Assembly: GCA_036397035.1 (NCBI GenBank)
Contig: DASWJS010000031.1
Span: 62,001-126,000 of the forward strand
Length of the DNA stretch: 64,000 bases
Source: DASWJS01 sp036397035
GTDB lineage: Bacteria; Actinomycetota; AC-67
Reading direction: 5' to 3'
Under the pieces are notes generated by a model. The model had not been told where the DNA came from, ran no database searches, and was given only the letters and a program-made list of their open reading frames with translations. The translations under genes were made by a program, and so were the position numbers. Positions within the stretch are counted from its first letter, which is position 1. The number at the start of each line of letters is the position of its first letter. Shown in pieces: positions 44,836 through 53,428 of this stretch.

Positions 44836-47684
44836 TGCAGGAATTCCTGATCGAGGTAACCGAAGAAGGCCGTTACGAGCCGATGGAGCGGCGGCTCAAG
44901 CTGAGCAAGCTCGTCGGCGGCGGGAACAAGACGACGGTCGAGGGGACCCTGGTGTCGGTCGCGATGAGCCGCGACGACCTCATCGCGATCGAGGAGAAGG
45001 CCGTCGACGCGGCCGGCGTGATCACGATCGAGGTTCGCGTGCTCGACGAGGCGCAGGCGGCGGAGGACTTCCTCGATCGCATCACCGAGCCCGTCGAGGT
45101 GACGTTCGAGAAGCGCCCGAAGGACGACCCCGAGGCCGAGCCCGTCAAGGAGACCGTCACGTTCCGGGTCCCAGACCCGACGGGGAAGATCCACTGGTGC
45201 GTGGCGGGCAAGAAGGCCGCCACGAAGGACAAGCCGGTGGAGGTCGACGCCGACGGCAAGGCCGAGCTGGTGCTCGACGTCTGGTTCGACACCTGGGATC
45301 CGGTGAAGAAGAAGGTCGTCTACGACAAGGAGAAGGTCGAGTTCACGCACTGGACCGGCCCGGAGCTGGACCCGAAGGTCTTCGGCCCGCATCCCGGCGA
45401 CCTGCCGCACGAGGTCGCGGGACCCTCCAACAACCGCGATCGCTCGCGCTGGCAGTCCAAGCGGCGCCTGCCCAACGAGGAGTTCCCCGCGCCCTTGCCG
45501 ATCGAGAGTCACATCCGCGTGCGCGCCTGGCCGAAGGGCAAGATCACGCGCGAGCCCTACGCGATCGACGCGCACGAGCGGATGCTGGGCGAGACGCTCG
45601 TGCCGCTGACGCTGCGCGAGGCCAAGGTCGAGCTGAAGCGCACGATCCCGGAGAAGATGCCGATCCCGGCCGACGGGCTCGAGCACGATCTGGAGTTCGA
45701 GGTCACGCGCGAAGGCACCAAGGAGAAGGTTCGCAGCGCTCGCTTGTCGTTCGACTTCGCCGAGAAGGGCCACCGCGGCGGTTCGGTCGAGCCGCAGGAG
45801 CTGACGCTGACCGAGGACGACGACGGACTCGCTCGCCTGACCTACGCGGCGCCGGAGCTGACGTACGCGCCGCGAGAGTCCTTCACCGAGGAGTTGATCG
45901 CCTATACCGGCAGCGCCGAGAAGCGCATCGAGGTCGGCCGGTTCCCGCTCCACCTCAACCCGGAGATCTCGGCGAGCATCACCGCCGAGAAGTACGGCTT
46001 GGCGTTCGAGCCCTACGAGCTGAAGATCGACGCCGGCAAGGCGCCGTGCGAGATCAGGGGCGTCCTCGAGCTGGAAGTCGAGAACCGGTTGCGGCTCACG
46101 AAGGGCGAGGCGGTGCGACGCTTCGGCATCCAGCACGCGGACGTGCTGATTACCGCCGGCCCGGACGACGTCGAGGTTGCGCAGGAGATGGTCACCAAGG
46201 CGGACGGTCGCTACACCTGGAAGCTCGACGAGCTGGCGAAGGGACTCGCCGAGCACGGGAAGGACCGAAAGGTCCTCGAGCTGGACCGCAAGACGCAGGT
46301 CCCCGTGGCTCGCTTCAACGACGAGTGCAAGCAGGTCATCGACTTCTACGACGAGAAAGTCAACGACTACGGGGCGTGGAACCTGTTCGACCGAGACGCC
46401 ACGCTCGCCGACAACCTGCGCGGGCACCGGCTGCTCTTCGGCGAGCAGCTCGCGACGCTCGAACGCGACGCGGTGCCGAAGGTGCTGTCCGGCACGGCGC
46501 TGCTGCGCTCGGGCGCCACGTTCGTCACCACCTACGACCGGACGTACCGCGACCAGTTCGGACGCTTCGCCTCGGCGATCGGGACGACCTTCACCGAGGG
46601 CGTCGCGTTCTACCTCAACTACAAGGACTTCGCCGACAAGGCCGGCGCGGCGGTCGGCGGCGCCCTCGGCAAGTTGGAAGGCGGGTCGCACTGGGTGGTC
46701 GAGCTGCTCTACAAGGCGCTGGACTTCCTGCTGACGCCACTGCGCTACGTGTCCGAGCAGCTCGTCGCGCTCGGGCGGGGCGCGCGCAGAAAGCTCGGTC
46801 CCTGGCTGTCCTCGACGCTCGAAGGGTTCAAGGGAACGCTCAATAGCATCGTCGCCGGTATCGAGACGATGATCGCGCGCGGCCGGGACGACGTCGCGGG
46901 GATCGTGGCCGAGCTGATCAACACGCTGTTCAACCTGATCAAGTTCGCCGTGTCGCTGTGCCTGTCGTGCGTGCTCGCGTTCGTGCGGGTGGCCGGCGGG
47001 CTGCTCGGGACCGCCGGCGGCTTCGTCGGCAAGGAGTTCTCCCCCCAGAACTTCGCGCGGCTCCGGGACATGTTCACGCACTTCTCCAAGACCATCCCGG
47101 GCGCGGGTCAGGAGCCGGCCGGCGGGCTCAGCGGCTCGTTCACGATCGGAAAGACCATCGAGTGGGTGGTCAACACCTTCGTGGCGTGGGTGACGGGCAA
47201 GGTGGGCGACGTCGCGAGCGATCCTCGCGGCTTCGCCAACGTCACGGTCTCGGCGATCACCGAGACGCTCGACATGATGTCGTTCTCCGCCCGCTACAAC
47301 ATGAGCTGGTTGCAGCAGCGCGTGGCCGGTCTCAACGTCCCGGCCGACGCCGAGCGCAAGATCGACGCCTTCCTCGCCGACGCGCGCGACCTGAACCAGG
47401 GACAGATGAGCGTCAACACCTTCGAGTACGAGACGAAGATCTGGGCGGCGGCGATCGACCTCGGGATCATCGTCGTCGAGGGCGTGACCGCTTGCCTCGC
47501 GATCCTGGGGAGCGGCGGCATCATGGCCGGCCCGGTGCTGGCGGCCTTCAGCAAGATCGAGACGAGCTTCGCGCTGCTCAAGACGGGGGTCCTGGGGGTC
47601 GTGCCGGCGGCCGTCCACGGTTTCTACGGCTTCGCCGTGCCCTTCTACTACGCCGGCGCGATCGGCGACCTCGCGGAGGCGTGA
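44835..47684 (+). CDS. 949-residue protein: beta-rich N half, hydrophobic helical C half (cluster gene 4)
   Basis: No signal peptide. Residues 1 to about 480 look like several consecutive Ig/beta-sandwich modules rich in Glu and Lys. A helical part follows, then strongly hydrophobic stretches at about 620-640, 693-731, 868-905 and 915-945. The late hydrophobic helices without a signal peptide recall proteins that insert into membranes, such as pore formers or secreted effectors, but I recognise no family. Coupled by TGATG at both ends. Largest gene of the cluster and probably its main product. Confidence 0.75.
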   Translation: MQEFLIEVTEEGRYEPMERRLKLSKLVGGGNKTTVEGTLVSVAMSRDDLIAIEEKAVDAAGVITIEVRVLDEAQAAEDFLDRITEPVEVTFEKRPKDDPEAEPVKETVTFRVPDPTGKIHWCVAGKKAATKDKPVEVDADGKAELVLDVWFDTWDPVKKKVVYDKEKVEFTHWTGPELDPKVFGPHPGDLPHEVAGPSNNRDRSRWQSKRRLPNEEFPAPLPIESHIRVRAWPKGKITREPYAIDAHERMLGETLVPLTLREAKVELKRTIPEKMPIPADGLEHDLEFEVTREGTKEKVRSARLSFDFAEKGHRGGSVEPQELTLTEDDDGLARLTYAAPELTYAPRESFTEELIAYTGSAEKRIEVGRFPLHLNPEISASITAEKYGLAFEPYELKIDAGKAPCEIRGVLELEVENRLRLTKGEAVRRFGIQHADVLITAGPDDVEVAQEMVTKADGRYTWKLDELAKGLAEHGKDRKVLELDRKTQVPVARFNDECKQVIDFYDEKVNDYGAWNLFDRDATLADNLRGHRLLFGEQLATLERDAVPKVLSGTALLRSGATFVTTYDRTYRDQFGRFASAIGTTFTEGVAFYLNYKDFADKAGAAVGGALGKLEGGSHWVVELLYKALDFLLTPLRYVSEQLVALGRGARRKLGPWLSSTLEGFKGTLNSIVAGIETMIARGRDDVAGIVAELINTLFNLIKFAVSLCLSCVLAFVRVAGGLLGTAGGFVGKEFSPQNFARLRDMFTHFSKTIPGAGQEPAGGLSGSFTIGKTIEWVVNTFVAWVTGKVGDVASDPRGFANVTVSAITETLDMMSFSARYNMSWLQQRVAGLNVPADAERKIDAFLADARDLNQGQMSVNTFEYETKIWAAAIDLGIIVVEGVTACLAILGSGGIMAGPVLAAFSKIETSFALLKTGVLGVVPAAVHGFYGFAVPFYYAGAIGDLAEA

Positions 47685-49111
47685 TGCCCGAGCTTGATCT
47701 GACAGGACGGGACGCGGAGCTGAACGGGCTCTCGGCGTCGCTCGCCGGCGCCGCGGCGGCGGGCCCGGCCGCCGTGGGGCTCGCGCAGGCGATTCGCGCG
47801 ATGGTCGAGGCGACATGGTCCGCGCCGGCCGGCTCGAGCGCGGGCGCCTGGTCGGGGGCCCGGGAGGGCGACGTCGTCACGATCGCGGGCCCCGACTTGG
47901 CGATCACCGCAAGCGCGCCGGGCGGGCACGTCGTCGCGGCTCGGGCGATCGGCGAACGAGCCTCGGTCGTGTGCGACTACGACGGGCCGATGCGCGTGCG
48001 CGTCGTCGAAGGCGGACAGGTCGTGCTCGACCAGTCTTTCGGCGACGGCGGGCTGGCGCGGGACAACCTCGACCTGGGCGGCCGGATCGCGTCGGCTGAG
48101 GAAACCGTCCACGGCGCCTCGATCGAAGGCGACGCGGAATCCGGCATGGCGAGCGGCGGGCTCGACGTCGCCGCCATCGGGCGGGCCGTGACGGGGCTGG
48201 CGGCGTCCGCTGCCGCGCGCGCGGCTCGCAAGAAGGCAATGGAGAAGGCGGCGGCCGCGCGTGAAGCGCCGCCCGTGGCTTCCGCTCCGCCCGCCGCGCC
48301 CACTTCGCCGGCTCCTCCCGAAACGGCGGTGATCCCGGAGGCCCCAAGAATGCCCGCGGTACCGACTCCCCCGCCGGTCCCCTCCGCACCGACCCCACCG
48401 GCGCCCGGCGCGCCGGCGCCCCTGCCGATGCCGCCTCCCGAGGCGCAGCGGTGGTGCTACGTCACCGAGCCCGTGGACATGTACGACCTGCACGAGTCGA
48501 GCCGGCAAGCCGGCGTGATGCGCCCGGGGAAGTGGTACGTCGCGCTGCGCGAGCGAGGCGGGTGGTTGCACCTGCGCGACGTCGCCAGCGGCTACGAGGC
48601 GTGGGCGCCGGCGAATCGCGTGACGTTCAGTCAGGTCCCTCCGACCGCGCCGGTGCCGCAGCAGATCGCTTCCCCGCCGCGGTGGCGGCTCACGCCGATC
48701 CTCACGGGCGCCGCCACGATCGCGTCGGCGTTCCTGGTCTGGGCCGGCCGGGGCGAAGCGAGCGCCTTCGACCTCCGGGCGCCGTTCTTGTGGAACTCGG
48801 ACGCTTCGACGCCGTCGCTGGGAGTCCTCGTCGTCGCGCTCGGCATCGCGATGGCGCTCGCGGGCGTCGTGCCACCGCTCGGCAAGGTCCGCCGGCTCTT
48901 CGGCGTCGCGGCGCTCGTGCTGCCGTTCTGGTTCTTCGTCCGGGTCGGCGTCGAGCTGGCGGCGCGCGACGTCGACCCCGACCGCGCCGCGGAGATCCTC
49001 GCCCGAGAGATGGCCGCGCCCGGCGCGTGGCTCGCCGCCGTGGTGGGCCTCGTCATCCTAGTCAAACCCGACCGCCGCCGCAGGCGGCCACCCGTCGAGG
49101 ACCGCGGCTAG
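47684..49111 (+). CDS. SH3-like/multi-helix membrane protein (cluster gene 5)
   Basis: 475 residues: a cytoplasmic N-terminal region with a hydrophobic patch and beta strands (1-180), a long Pro/Ala linker (about 190-250), an SH3-like domain at about 255-310 (RWCYVTEPVDMYDL, VMRPGKWYVALRERGGWLHLRD) and four membrane helices to the end. The SH3-like part could bind a wall component or protein partner. Starts on the last base of gene 4 (TGATG). Confidence 0.74.
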   Translation: MPELDLTGRDAELNGLSASLAGAAAAGPAAVGLAQAIRAMVEATWSAPAGSSAGAWSGAREGDVVTIAGPDLAITASAPGGHVVAARAIGERASVVCDYDGPMRVRVVEGGQVVLDQSFGDGGLARDNLDLGGRIASAEETVHGASIEGDAESGMASGGLDVAAIGRAVTGLAASAAARAARKKAMEKAAAAREAPPVASAPPAAPTSPAPPETAVIPEAPRMPAVPTPPPVPSAPTPPAPGAPAPLPMPPPEAQRWCYVTEPVDMYDLHESSRQAGVMRPGKWYVALRERGGWLHLRDVASGYEAWAPANRVTFSQVPPTAPVPQQIASPPRWRLTPILTGAATIASAFLVWAGRGEASAFDLRAPFLWNSDASTPSLGVLVVALGIAMALAGVVPPLGKVRRLFGVAALVLPFWFFVRVGVELAARDVDPDRAAEILAREMAAPGAWLAAVVGLVILVKPDRRRRRPPVEDRG

Positions 49112-49161
49112 GCTCGCCCAGTCAAATGCCTCATCCCGGCCATCTGCATGCCTGCAATGTC

Positions 49162-49183
49162 CTCCGCTCTGCGATTGGCGGAG
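49162..49183. terminator. Weak hairpin between convergent genes
   Basis: CTCCGC, 10-nt loop, GCGGAG, in the 77-bp gap between cluster gene 5 and the convergent retropepsin gene. No U-run, so a weak call. Confidence 0.3.
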
Positions 49184-49188
49184 TGGCG

Positions 49189-49731
49189 CTACGGTAGCCC
49201 AGGTGGCCTGCGCCCCTCAGCCTCTCGGATTGCGACGCCGAACCGAGCATCGAACGCCTCGTACTCCTCGATTGCCGTCACCAGCGCGGCCCGATGCATG
49301 GACACGGTGAAGCGGTCGAAGAAGCCGATCTGCCCCAGGACGGCCGACCAGGCTGAGACGCGGAAGTGGCTGACGAACCCGACTTCGCTCTCCCACTCCA
49401 TGTACGAATCCAGCGATCCACCCGGCGGATGCAGTCGGATGGACAGATCGAAGTACGACACCTCAACCGTTTCGCCGCCGACTCGCAGGTCCATCGTTCG
49501 CTTCGCATCGCTGAACTCAATGCCGAGCGCCCTGGCCAGCCAAGGAGCCAGGAGCGTGTGTTCGCTTCCGGAGTCGACGAGGGCGGGTACCTTCTGCTCC
49601 ATCTCGAATCTCCCCCTGAAGCTGACCTCAACCAGGGGTCTGTACGCCGCGCGGCCTGACTCTTCCGGGTAGCGCTTGGCGGTCAGATCCTCGACGTAGG
49701 GGAAAAGCCAAGGGAGTTCAGGGATCTGCAA
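49189..49731 (-). CDS. Retropepsin-like aspartic protease
   Basis: 180 residues. A single aspartic-protease lobe with ALVDSGSEHTLL (DSG at 53-55) and the later hydrophobic LGQIGFFDRF flap/strand region. Such proteins act as dimers. Start is TTG 49731, with GGGCGAG upstream and 8 bp after the DUF5678 gene. Base composition is lower in GC than the flanking genes, as across 49189-52907, which suggests transfer. Confidence 0.78.
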   Translation of the reverse strand: MQIPELPWLFPYVEDLTAKRYPEESGRAAYRPLVEVSFRGRFEMEQKVPALVDSGSEHTLLAPWLARALGIEFSDAKRTMDLRVGGETVEVSYFDLSIRLHPPGGSLDSYMEWESEVGFVSHFRVSAWSAVLGQIGFFDRFTVSMHRAALVTAIEEYEAFDARFGVAIREAEGRRPPGLP

Positions 49732-49739
49732 GTCTCGCC

Positions 49740-49952
49740 CTACGCGAATCCCACGATCTCGGGTTCGTTCTCAGCGGGAACCCTGAGAATCGTGGCGTCG
49801 CGGATGCCCTTCTGGTGGAGATGCATGTAGAGTTCGTCGGGCGTCGAACTAACGGCGATCGGCTGTCCGTTCTTAACGGCGACCCACTTGCCAGCAAGAC
49901 CCCCAAGGGCAGCCGAGAGGGTCACAGGCTTCATCTTCGCTTGGTCACCCAT
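49740..49952 (-). CDS. DUF5678-like small protein
   Basis: 70 residues with the typical WVAVKNGQPIAVSSTPDELY strand-helix pattern and the ending RVPAENEPEIV. Function unknown. Together with the protease directly downstream it looks like a two-gene module; whether it is a regulator, substrate or antitoxin is open. ATG 49952 has AGGAAGG upstream; the frame extends upstream without similarity. Confidence 0.75.
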   Translation of the reverse strand: MGDQAKMKPVTLSAALGGLAGKWVAVKNGQPIAVSSTPDELYMHLHQKGIRDATILRVPAENEPEIVGFA

Positions 49953-50018
49953 GGTTCGCCTTCCTCGGCCGACGCGCTTCCACCATCGTGTCACGGACTT
50001 CAGCCTCCTCCAAGAGGG

Positions 50019-50058
50019 TTTAGCGAATAGCGATTCGCTAAACGCTGATAGCCTATCA
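50019..50058. promoter_or_regulatory. Operator palindromes before the winged-helix gene
   Basis: TTTAGCGAAT, spacer AGCG, ATTCGCTAAA (50019-50042) is a perfect 10-bp inverted repeat. It is followed at once by TGATAG-C-CTATCA (50046-50058), a second palindrome. Both lie between the divergent 49952 and 50073 starts, so they can control both directions. Confidence 0.8.
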
Positions 50059-50072
50059 GGCGGTGATCCTCG

Positions 50073-50375
50073 ATGGACGAACTGAGAACTCGTTCCAAGC
50101 TGCTATTCGGAAACAAGCTCCGGGCCGAGATTGGCGCGCTGATCGCCGTCGCCGAACCCGGAGTCATCTACGCTCGCGAACTCGCGCAATGCCTCCACGT
50201 CGCTGACAGCCAGGTGCAGCCCGAGCTCAAGCGTCTCACCCAGGCTGGGCTCTTAGTGCAGATGCCCAAGCCAGCCGGGCAGTCCATTCAGTACTACGAG
50301 CGGATGCCGCACCCTTACTGGGAGGCGTGCCGCGCAGTCGTGGTCCACGAGCGCTCCGAACCCCAAGCCACGTAA
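50073..50375 (+). CDS. Winged-helix transcriptional regulator
   Basis: 100 residues with an ArsR/MarR-like winged helix: ELAQCLHVADSQVQPELKRL as recognition region and a wing with QSIQYYE. It stands alone between the protease pair and the restriction-modification gene, with strong palindromes upstream. It probably controls itself and perhaps the neighbouring island genes. Confidence 0.82.
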   Translation: MDELRTRSKLLFGNKLRAEIGALIAVAEPGVIYARELAQCLHVADSQVQPELKRLTQAGLLVQMPKPAGQSIQYYERMPHPYWEACRAVVVHERSEPQAT

Positions 50376-50435
50376 AGCCGGAGAGTCCTCCTGTGGCGCT
50401 GTCAGGTTAGCATAGGTGATAGGTGTGTAAGAGGG

Positions 50436-52907
50436 CTAGGTCTCGTACGGGCCGAGGTAGCGTTCGCCATCGAAATGGATCAGGTGCGTGGGATTCTCGG
50501 CGACCCACACTTCGGTTTCCCAGGAGATGTCGTCGATGTACTTGGCGAGAGTCTTACGGTCCAGAAAAGCTGTGACGTAGATGAGTCCGGGCCGCGCGCT
50601 GGCGAACAACTCACCTAGCTCTTCACGCCGCTTAGGATTCATAGGTCCGTGACTCGTCACCGCCTCGATCAGAACGAGCCACTCCCGTCCCCGGTCGTGA
50701 ACGACAAGGTCTGGCATCTTTCCGTGCTCTTCGATGCTGACCCCCAGACTGGCCAGCCGGTCTTGCTCGTATACGGCGAACTTCTCGTCGGCGTCGCCTA
50801 TGTAAAGGATTTCGCCGCCAGGCGTGAAGCGGGAACAGAATCCCTCGATGATTTCAACGATCAGAACGTTCTGGCCCCCTGGGGAGAGGGTCACTTCGGT
50901 GCCTTCCGGAAGGGTGACCGGGATCCGCTTCATCTTGCGTTCCGCGGCCCAGCGTTCCTGAAGAGACTTGACCGTCTTCTGGTAACTCTTGATGTTCCGC
51001 TTCCACCTGGATGAGCCGTATGAAGCGATGACTCGAAGCGCGTCAGGCTCCATCTGATACACGGTCTTTCCGCTGTTCACGGGCCGATCAGGCTTGTCGG
51101 GGTTGGGAACGACGAGGGCCGCAGCAACGAACTGATGAACTGTTTGGCGGCGGACTGTCTCGCGAGTGTTGGGAGCGTAGCGCTTCCCGTACTTCTCGGC
51201 GAAGAAGTCCATCATCTGAGTAATGCCTCGGAGTGGCGCAGATGCGTCTGCCCAGTCATCATCTGGACCGAGGTCGAGGAGGGCGAGCAGGGTCAGCGCA
51301 GAACGCTCGTTCTGCTGCTGTCGAGGCAGTCCCAGCTCTCGCAGAATCTCGATGCCTTCAGCTACGCGTCGATGCACGGCTAGAGGATCAACCTCCCCTG
51401 GTAGACTGGCCAATTCTGGCACATGATCCTGCACCAGAGCGTCTAGCTTGTCCTGATCGAGGATGGCATCTCCGATTGCTTCGCCGAGCGAGAGGAGCTG
51501 ACCACTAGTGGGGTACCGCAGGCTGCGGAGGTCGGTCGCGTTCACTTGGGTGTGCCCGTTGAAGAGCCTTAGGAAGAGATCGACGATGGTCGAATTCAGG
51601 AACGCACTGAGTCCTCGCGCAAGATTACCGTCTAGACCGACGCCATCTCGATGGAAGACGTTCAGATGGTTCTCGAACGCGACCTTCTGTGAGGGCACGA
51701 GGAACGGATCGTGAACCGCCGCGACAACTCGTCTCCGCTCCTCCTTTGATGTGAAGCGCTTCACCACGACATAGTGACCAACGGGATGCAGCAACCCTTC
51801 GGTCTCATCATTGATCGCGATCGCTTTCGGCTTCCTGTTGGCGCCTGCTGGCCAGCGGACGAAGTGATCTGCGATGTGCCCGGGGTAGATGAGAGGAGCA
51901 GTGGCCTCGGCGGGTTCAGAACGAAGGTGCTCACGCATTCGGAAATCAACTACTCTTCCTGTCGATACCTTGAGTCGTAGATGATCCAGGGATGCATGAA
52001 TCTGCGCCATTCGCGCTAATACTGATGCCCCCAAGAGGTCGGGGACGACATGGATGAACCGCTCCGGATCGTCCGGGCTCACAACCTCATCGTAAGGAAC
52101 GACCCTCTCCTGGTGCATGTCGTCCTCAAACCCGTCGCTTGAAGTCACGAGCACGTCCGTCGCCGGTCCTCCACGCATGGCTTGAACGATTACGTTTTCT
52201 TGAAGGACCTCGGCATCCTTGAAAGCCGTGTTACGTGACCCCAGGACGTGGATCCGTTTCAGGCCCATGTGGGATGTGAAATCGCGCCTGAACCATCGAA
52301 AGTACGTCCCGTTGCAGAAGCTGCGAGGGGTGATCGCCACAAGTTGTCCCCCTGGGCGCAGCAGCCTCAACGCCAGGGCGAGGAAGGCAGTGTAGAGATT
52401 CGTTGTCTCGATCCCGATGCCACGAAGCAGAGCCCGCTCTCGCGACTGGCTGTGGATCTTGCGATACGGAGGATTCATTATGACGCAGTCGAACTCATGG
52501 CGTGATGTGGCGAGGATCCCTAGTTGGTTGCATGCCCACGCGACGAAATCCTGTTCATGCTGTTCCGCTGAGCTGTCGCCAAGGACCTGACCGCAGTCTG
52601 CCAAGGTCTCGGCAAGAGGCGCGCTCAGGCGACCATCGATCTCATAGGCAGAGATGTGTACCTGACGCTCCGGACTCTCCGACGCGATTCGCGCGACGAA
52701 GGCTGCGGACAGTGAGCCGGTGCCTGCTCCGGGATCGAGCAGTCGGACGGTATTAGGAAGCGAGCGAAGATCGAAGAAGGATGCAAGCAGGTTGGCGAGA
52801 GGCGCCGGCGTGAAGAACTGACCGAACTCTCCCCGTCGATCGAGATCCAGCGAAGCCACGGCGTCGGTTCGTCGCCGCTCTGCCCTGGACATGAGGTCGA
52901 TCGTCAT
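50436..52907 (-). CDS. Fused adenine methyltransferase / BsuBI-PstI-type restriction endonuclease
   Basis: 823 residues. N-terminal N6-adenine methyltransferase: GQFFTP near 30, SAM motif LLDPGAGTG near 57 and catalytic NPPY at 145-148, then a target-recognition region. A winged-helix-like linker lies near 570-640. The C-terminal 180 residues match BsuBI/PstI endonucleases: PDLVVHD near 730 and LIEAVTSHGP near 745, a PD-(D/E)xK site. BsuBI and PstI have separate M and R genes; here both are in one chain. ATG 52907 has TATGAT ending 9 nt upstream. Codon use is less GC-rich than its surroundings. Confidence 0.9.
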   Translation of the reverse strand: MTIDLMSRAERRRTDAVASLDLDRRGEFGQFFTPAPLANLLASFFDLRSLPNTVRLLDPGAGTGSLSAAFVARIASESPERQVHISAYEIDGRLSAPLAETLADCGQVLGDSSAEQHEQDFVAWACNQLGILATSRHEFDCVIMNPPYRKIHSQSRERALLRGIGIETTNLYTAFLALALRLLRPGGQLVAITPRSFCNGTYFRWFRRDFTSHMGLKRIHVLGSRNTAFKDAEVLQENVIVQAMRGGPATDVLVTSSDGFEDDMHQERVVPYDEVVSPDDPERFIHVVPDLLGASVLARMAQIHASLDHLRLKVSTGRVVDFRMREHLRSEPAEATAPLIYPGHIADHFVRWPAGANRKPKAIAINDETEGLLHPVGHYVVVKRFTSKEERRRVVAAVHDPFLVPSQKVAFENHLNVFHRDGVGLDGNLARGLSAFLNSTIVDLFLRLFNGHTQVNATDLRSLRYPTSGQLLSLGEAIGDAILDQDKLDALVQDHVPELASLPGEVDPLAVHRRVAEGIEILRELGLPRQQQNERSALTLLALLDLGPDDDWADASAPLRGITQMMDFFAEKYGKRYAPNTRETVRRQTVHQFVAAALVVPNPDKPDRPVNSGKTVYQMEPDALRVIASYGSSRWKRNIKSYQKTVKSLQERWAAERKMKRIPVTLPEGTEVTLSPGGQNVLIVEIIEGFCSRFTPGGEILYIGDADEKFAVYEQDRLASLGVSIEEHGKMPDLVVHDRGREWLVLIEAVTSHGPMNPKRREELGELFASARPGLIYVTAFLDRKTLAKYIDDISWETEVWVAENPTHLIHFDGERYLGPYET

Positions 52908-53047
52908 CCTGAGCCATCATAGGTGCCGCGCAGCGATCGGCCTCGAACGGGAAGTTAGGCGCAAGCGGGCCGAGCCCGTTCGATAGCGCGGTAGTCGCCA
53001 CTTCGGGAAGCGCCGCCGCGTTGCTGCACGTGAACGGCGCTGAACGT

Positions 53048-53121
53048 TGGAGCGGATGAGGGGAATCGAACCCCCGTCTAAAGCTTGGGAAGCTTTCGTT
53101 CTACCATTGAACTACATCCGC
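53048..53121 (-). tRNA. tRNA-Gly (anticodon CCC)
   Basis: Minus-strand cloverleaf: acceptor GCGGATG/CATCCGC, D-arm AGTTCAATGGTAGAAC, anticodon stem AAGC-TTCCCAA-GCTT with anticodon CCC, T-arm GGGGGTTCGATTCCCC. Discriminator U and CCA are encoded. Its 3' end faces the 49189-52907 island. Confidence 0.96.
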
Positions 53122-53152
53122 GCGGCATCGAAATATACCATCGCGCCGCCGC

Positions 53153-53428
53153 TCAGAACGGCGGGCGCAGGTCGACGGGGAGCCAGGTCAGCCGGCCCGG
53201 CGCGTAGGCCATGATGAACGCCGCCGCGAGCGCGCCGGCCACGGTTCCGGCCGAGAGGTAGCGCAGCGCCTGCACCCCGACGGCGAACAGGATCCCGCCG
53301 AACAGCACCACGACGAGGTACGGGAACCAGTCGGGCGTGCCGGGCATGAACTCGTCCGCGAGCGAGATCAGGAAGGGGGCCATCACCAAGCCCGCAAGGG
53401 CGATCGCTCCCGCCGTGAGTCCGCGCAT
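53153..53428 (-). CDS. Small membrane protein after the thiolase gene
   Basis: 91 residues, three or four membrane helices. ATG 53428 shares a base with the thiolase stop (TGATG), so it is made with it. No family recognised. Confidence 0.65.
   Translation of the reverse strand: MRGLTAGAIALAGLVMAPFLISLADEFMPGTPDWFPYLVVVLFGGILFAVGVQALRYLSAGTVAGALAAAFIMAYAPGRLTWLPVDLRPPF

Noticed and set aside
53041..53060. Integration repeat of the tRNA-Gly 3' end at the far side of the island
   Set aside because: I looked for a copy of the tRNA 3' sequence near 49100-49200 and found none, and there is no integrase.
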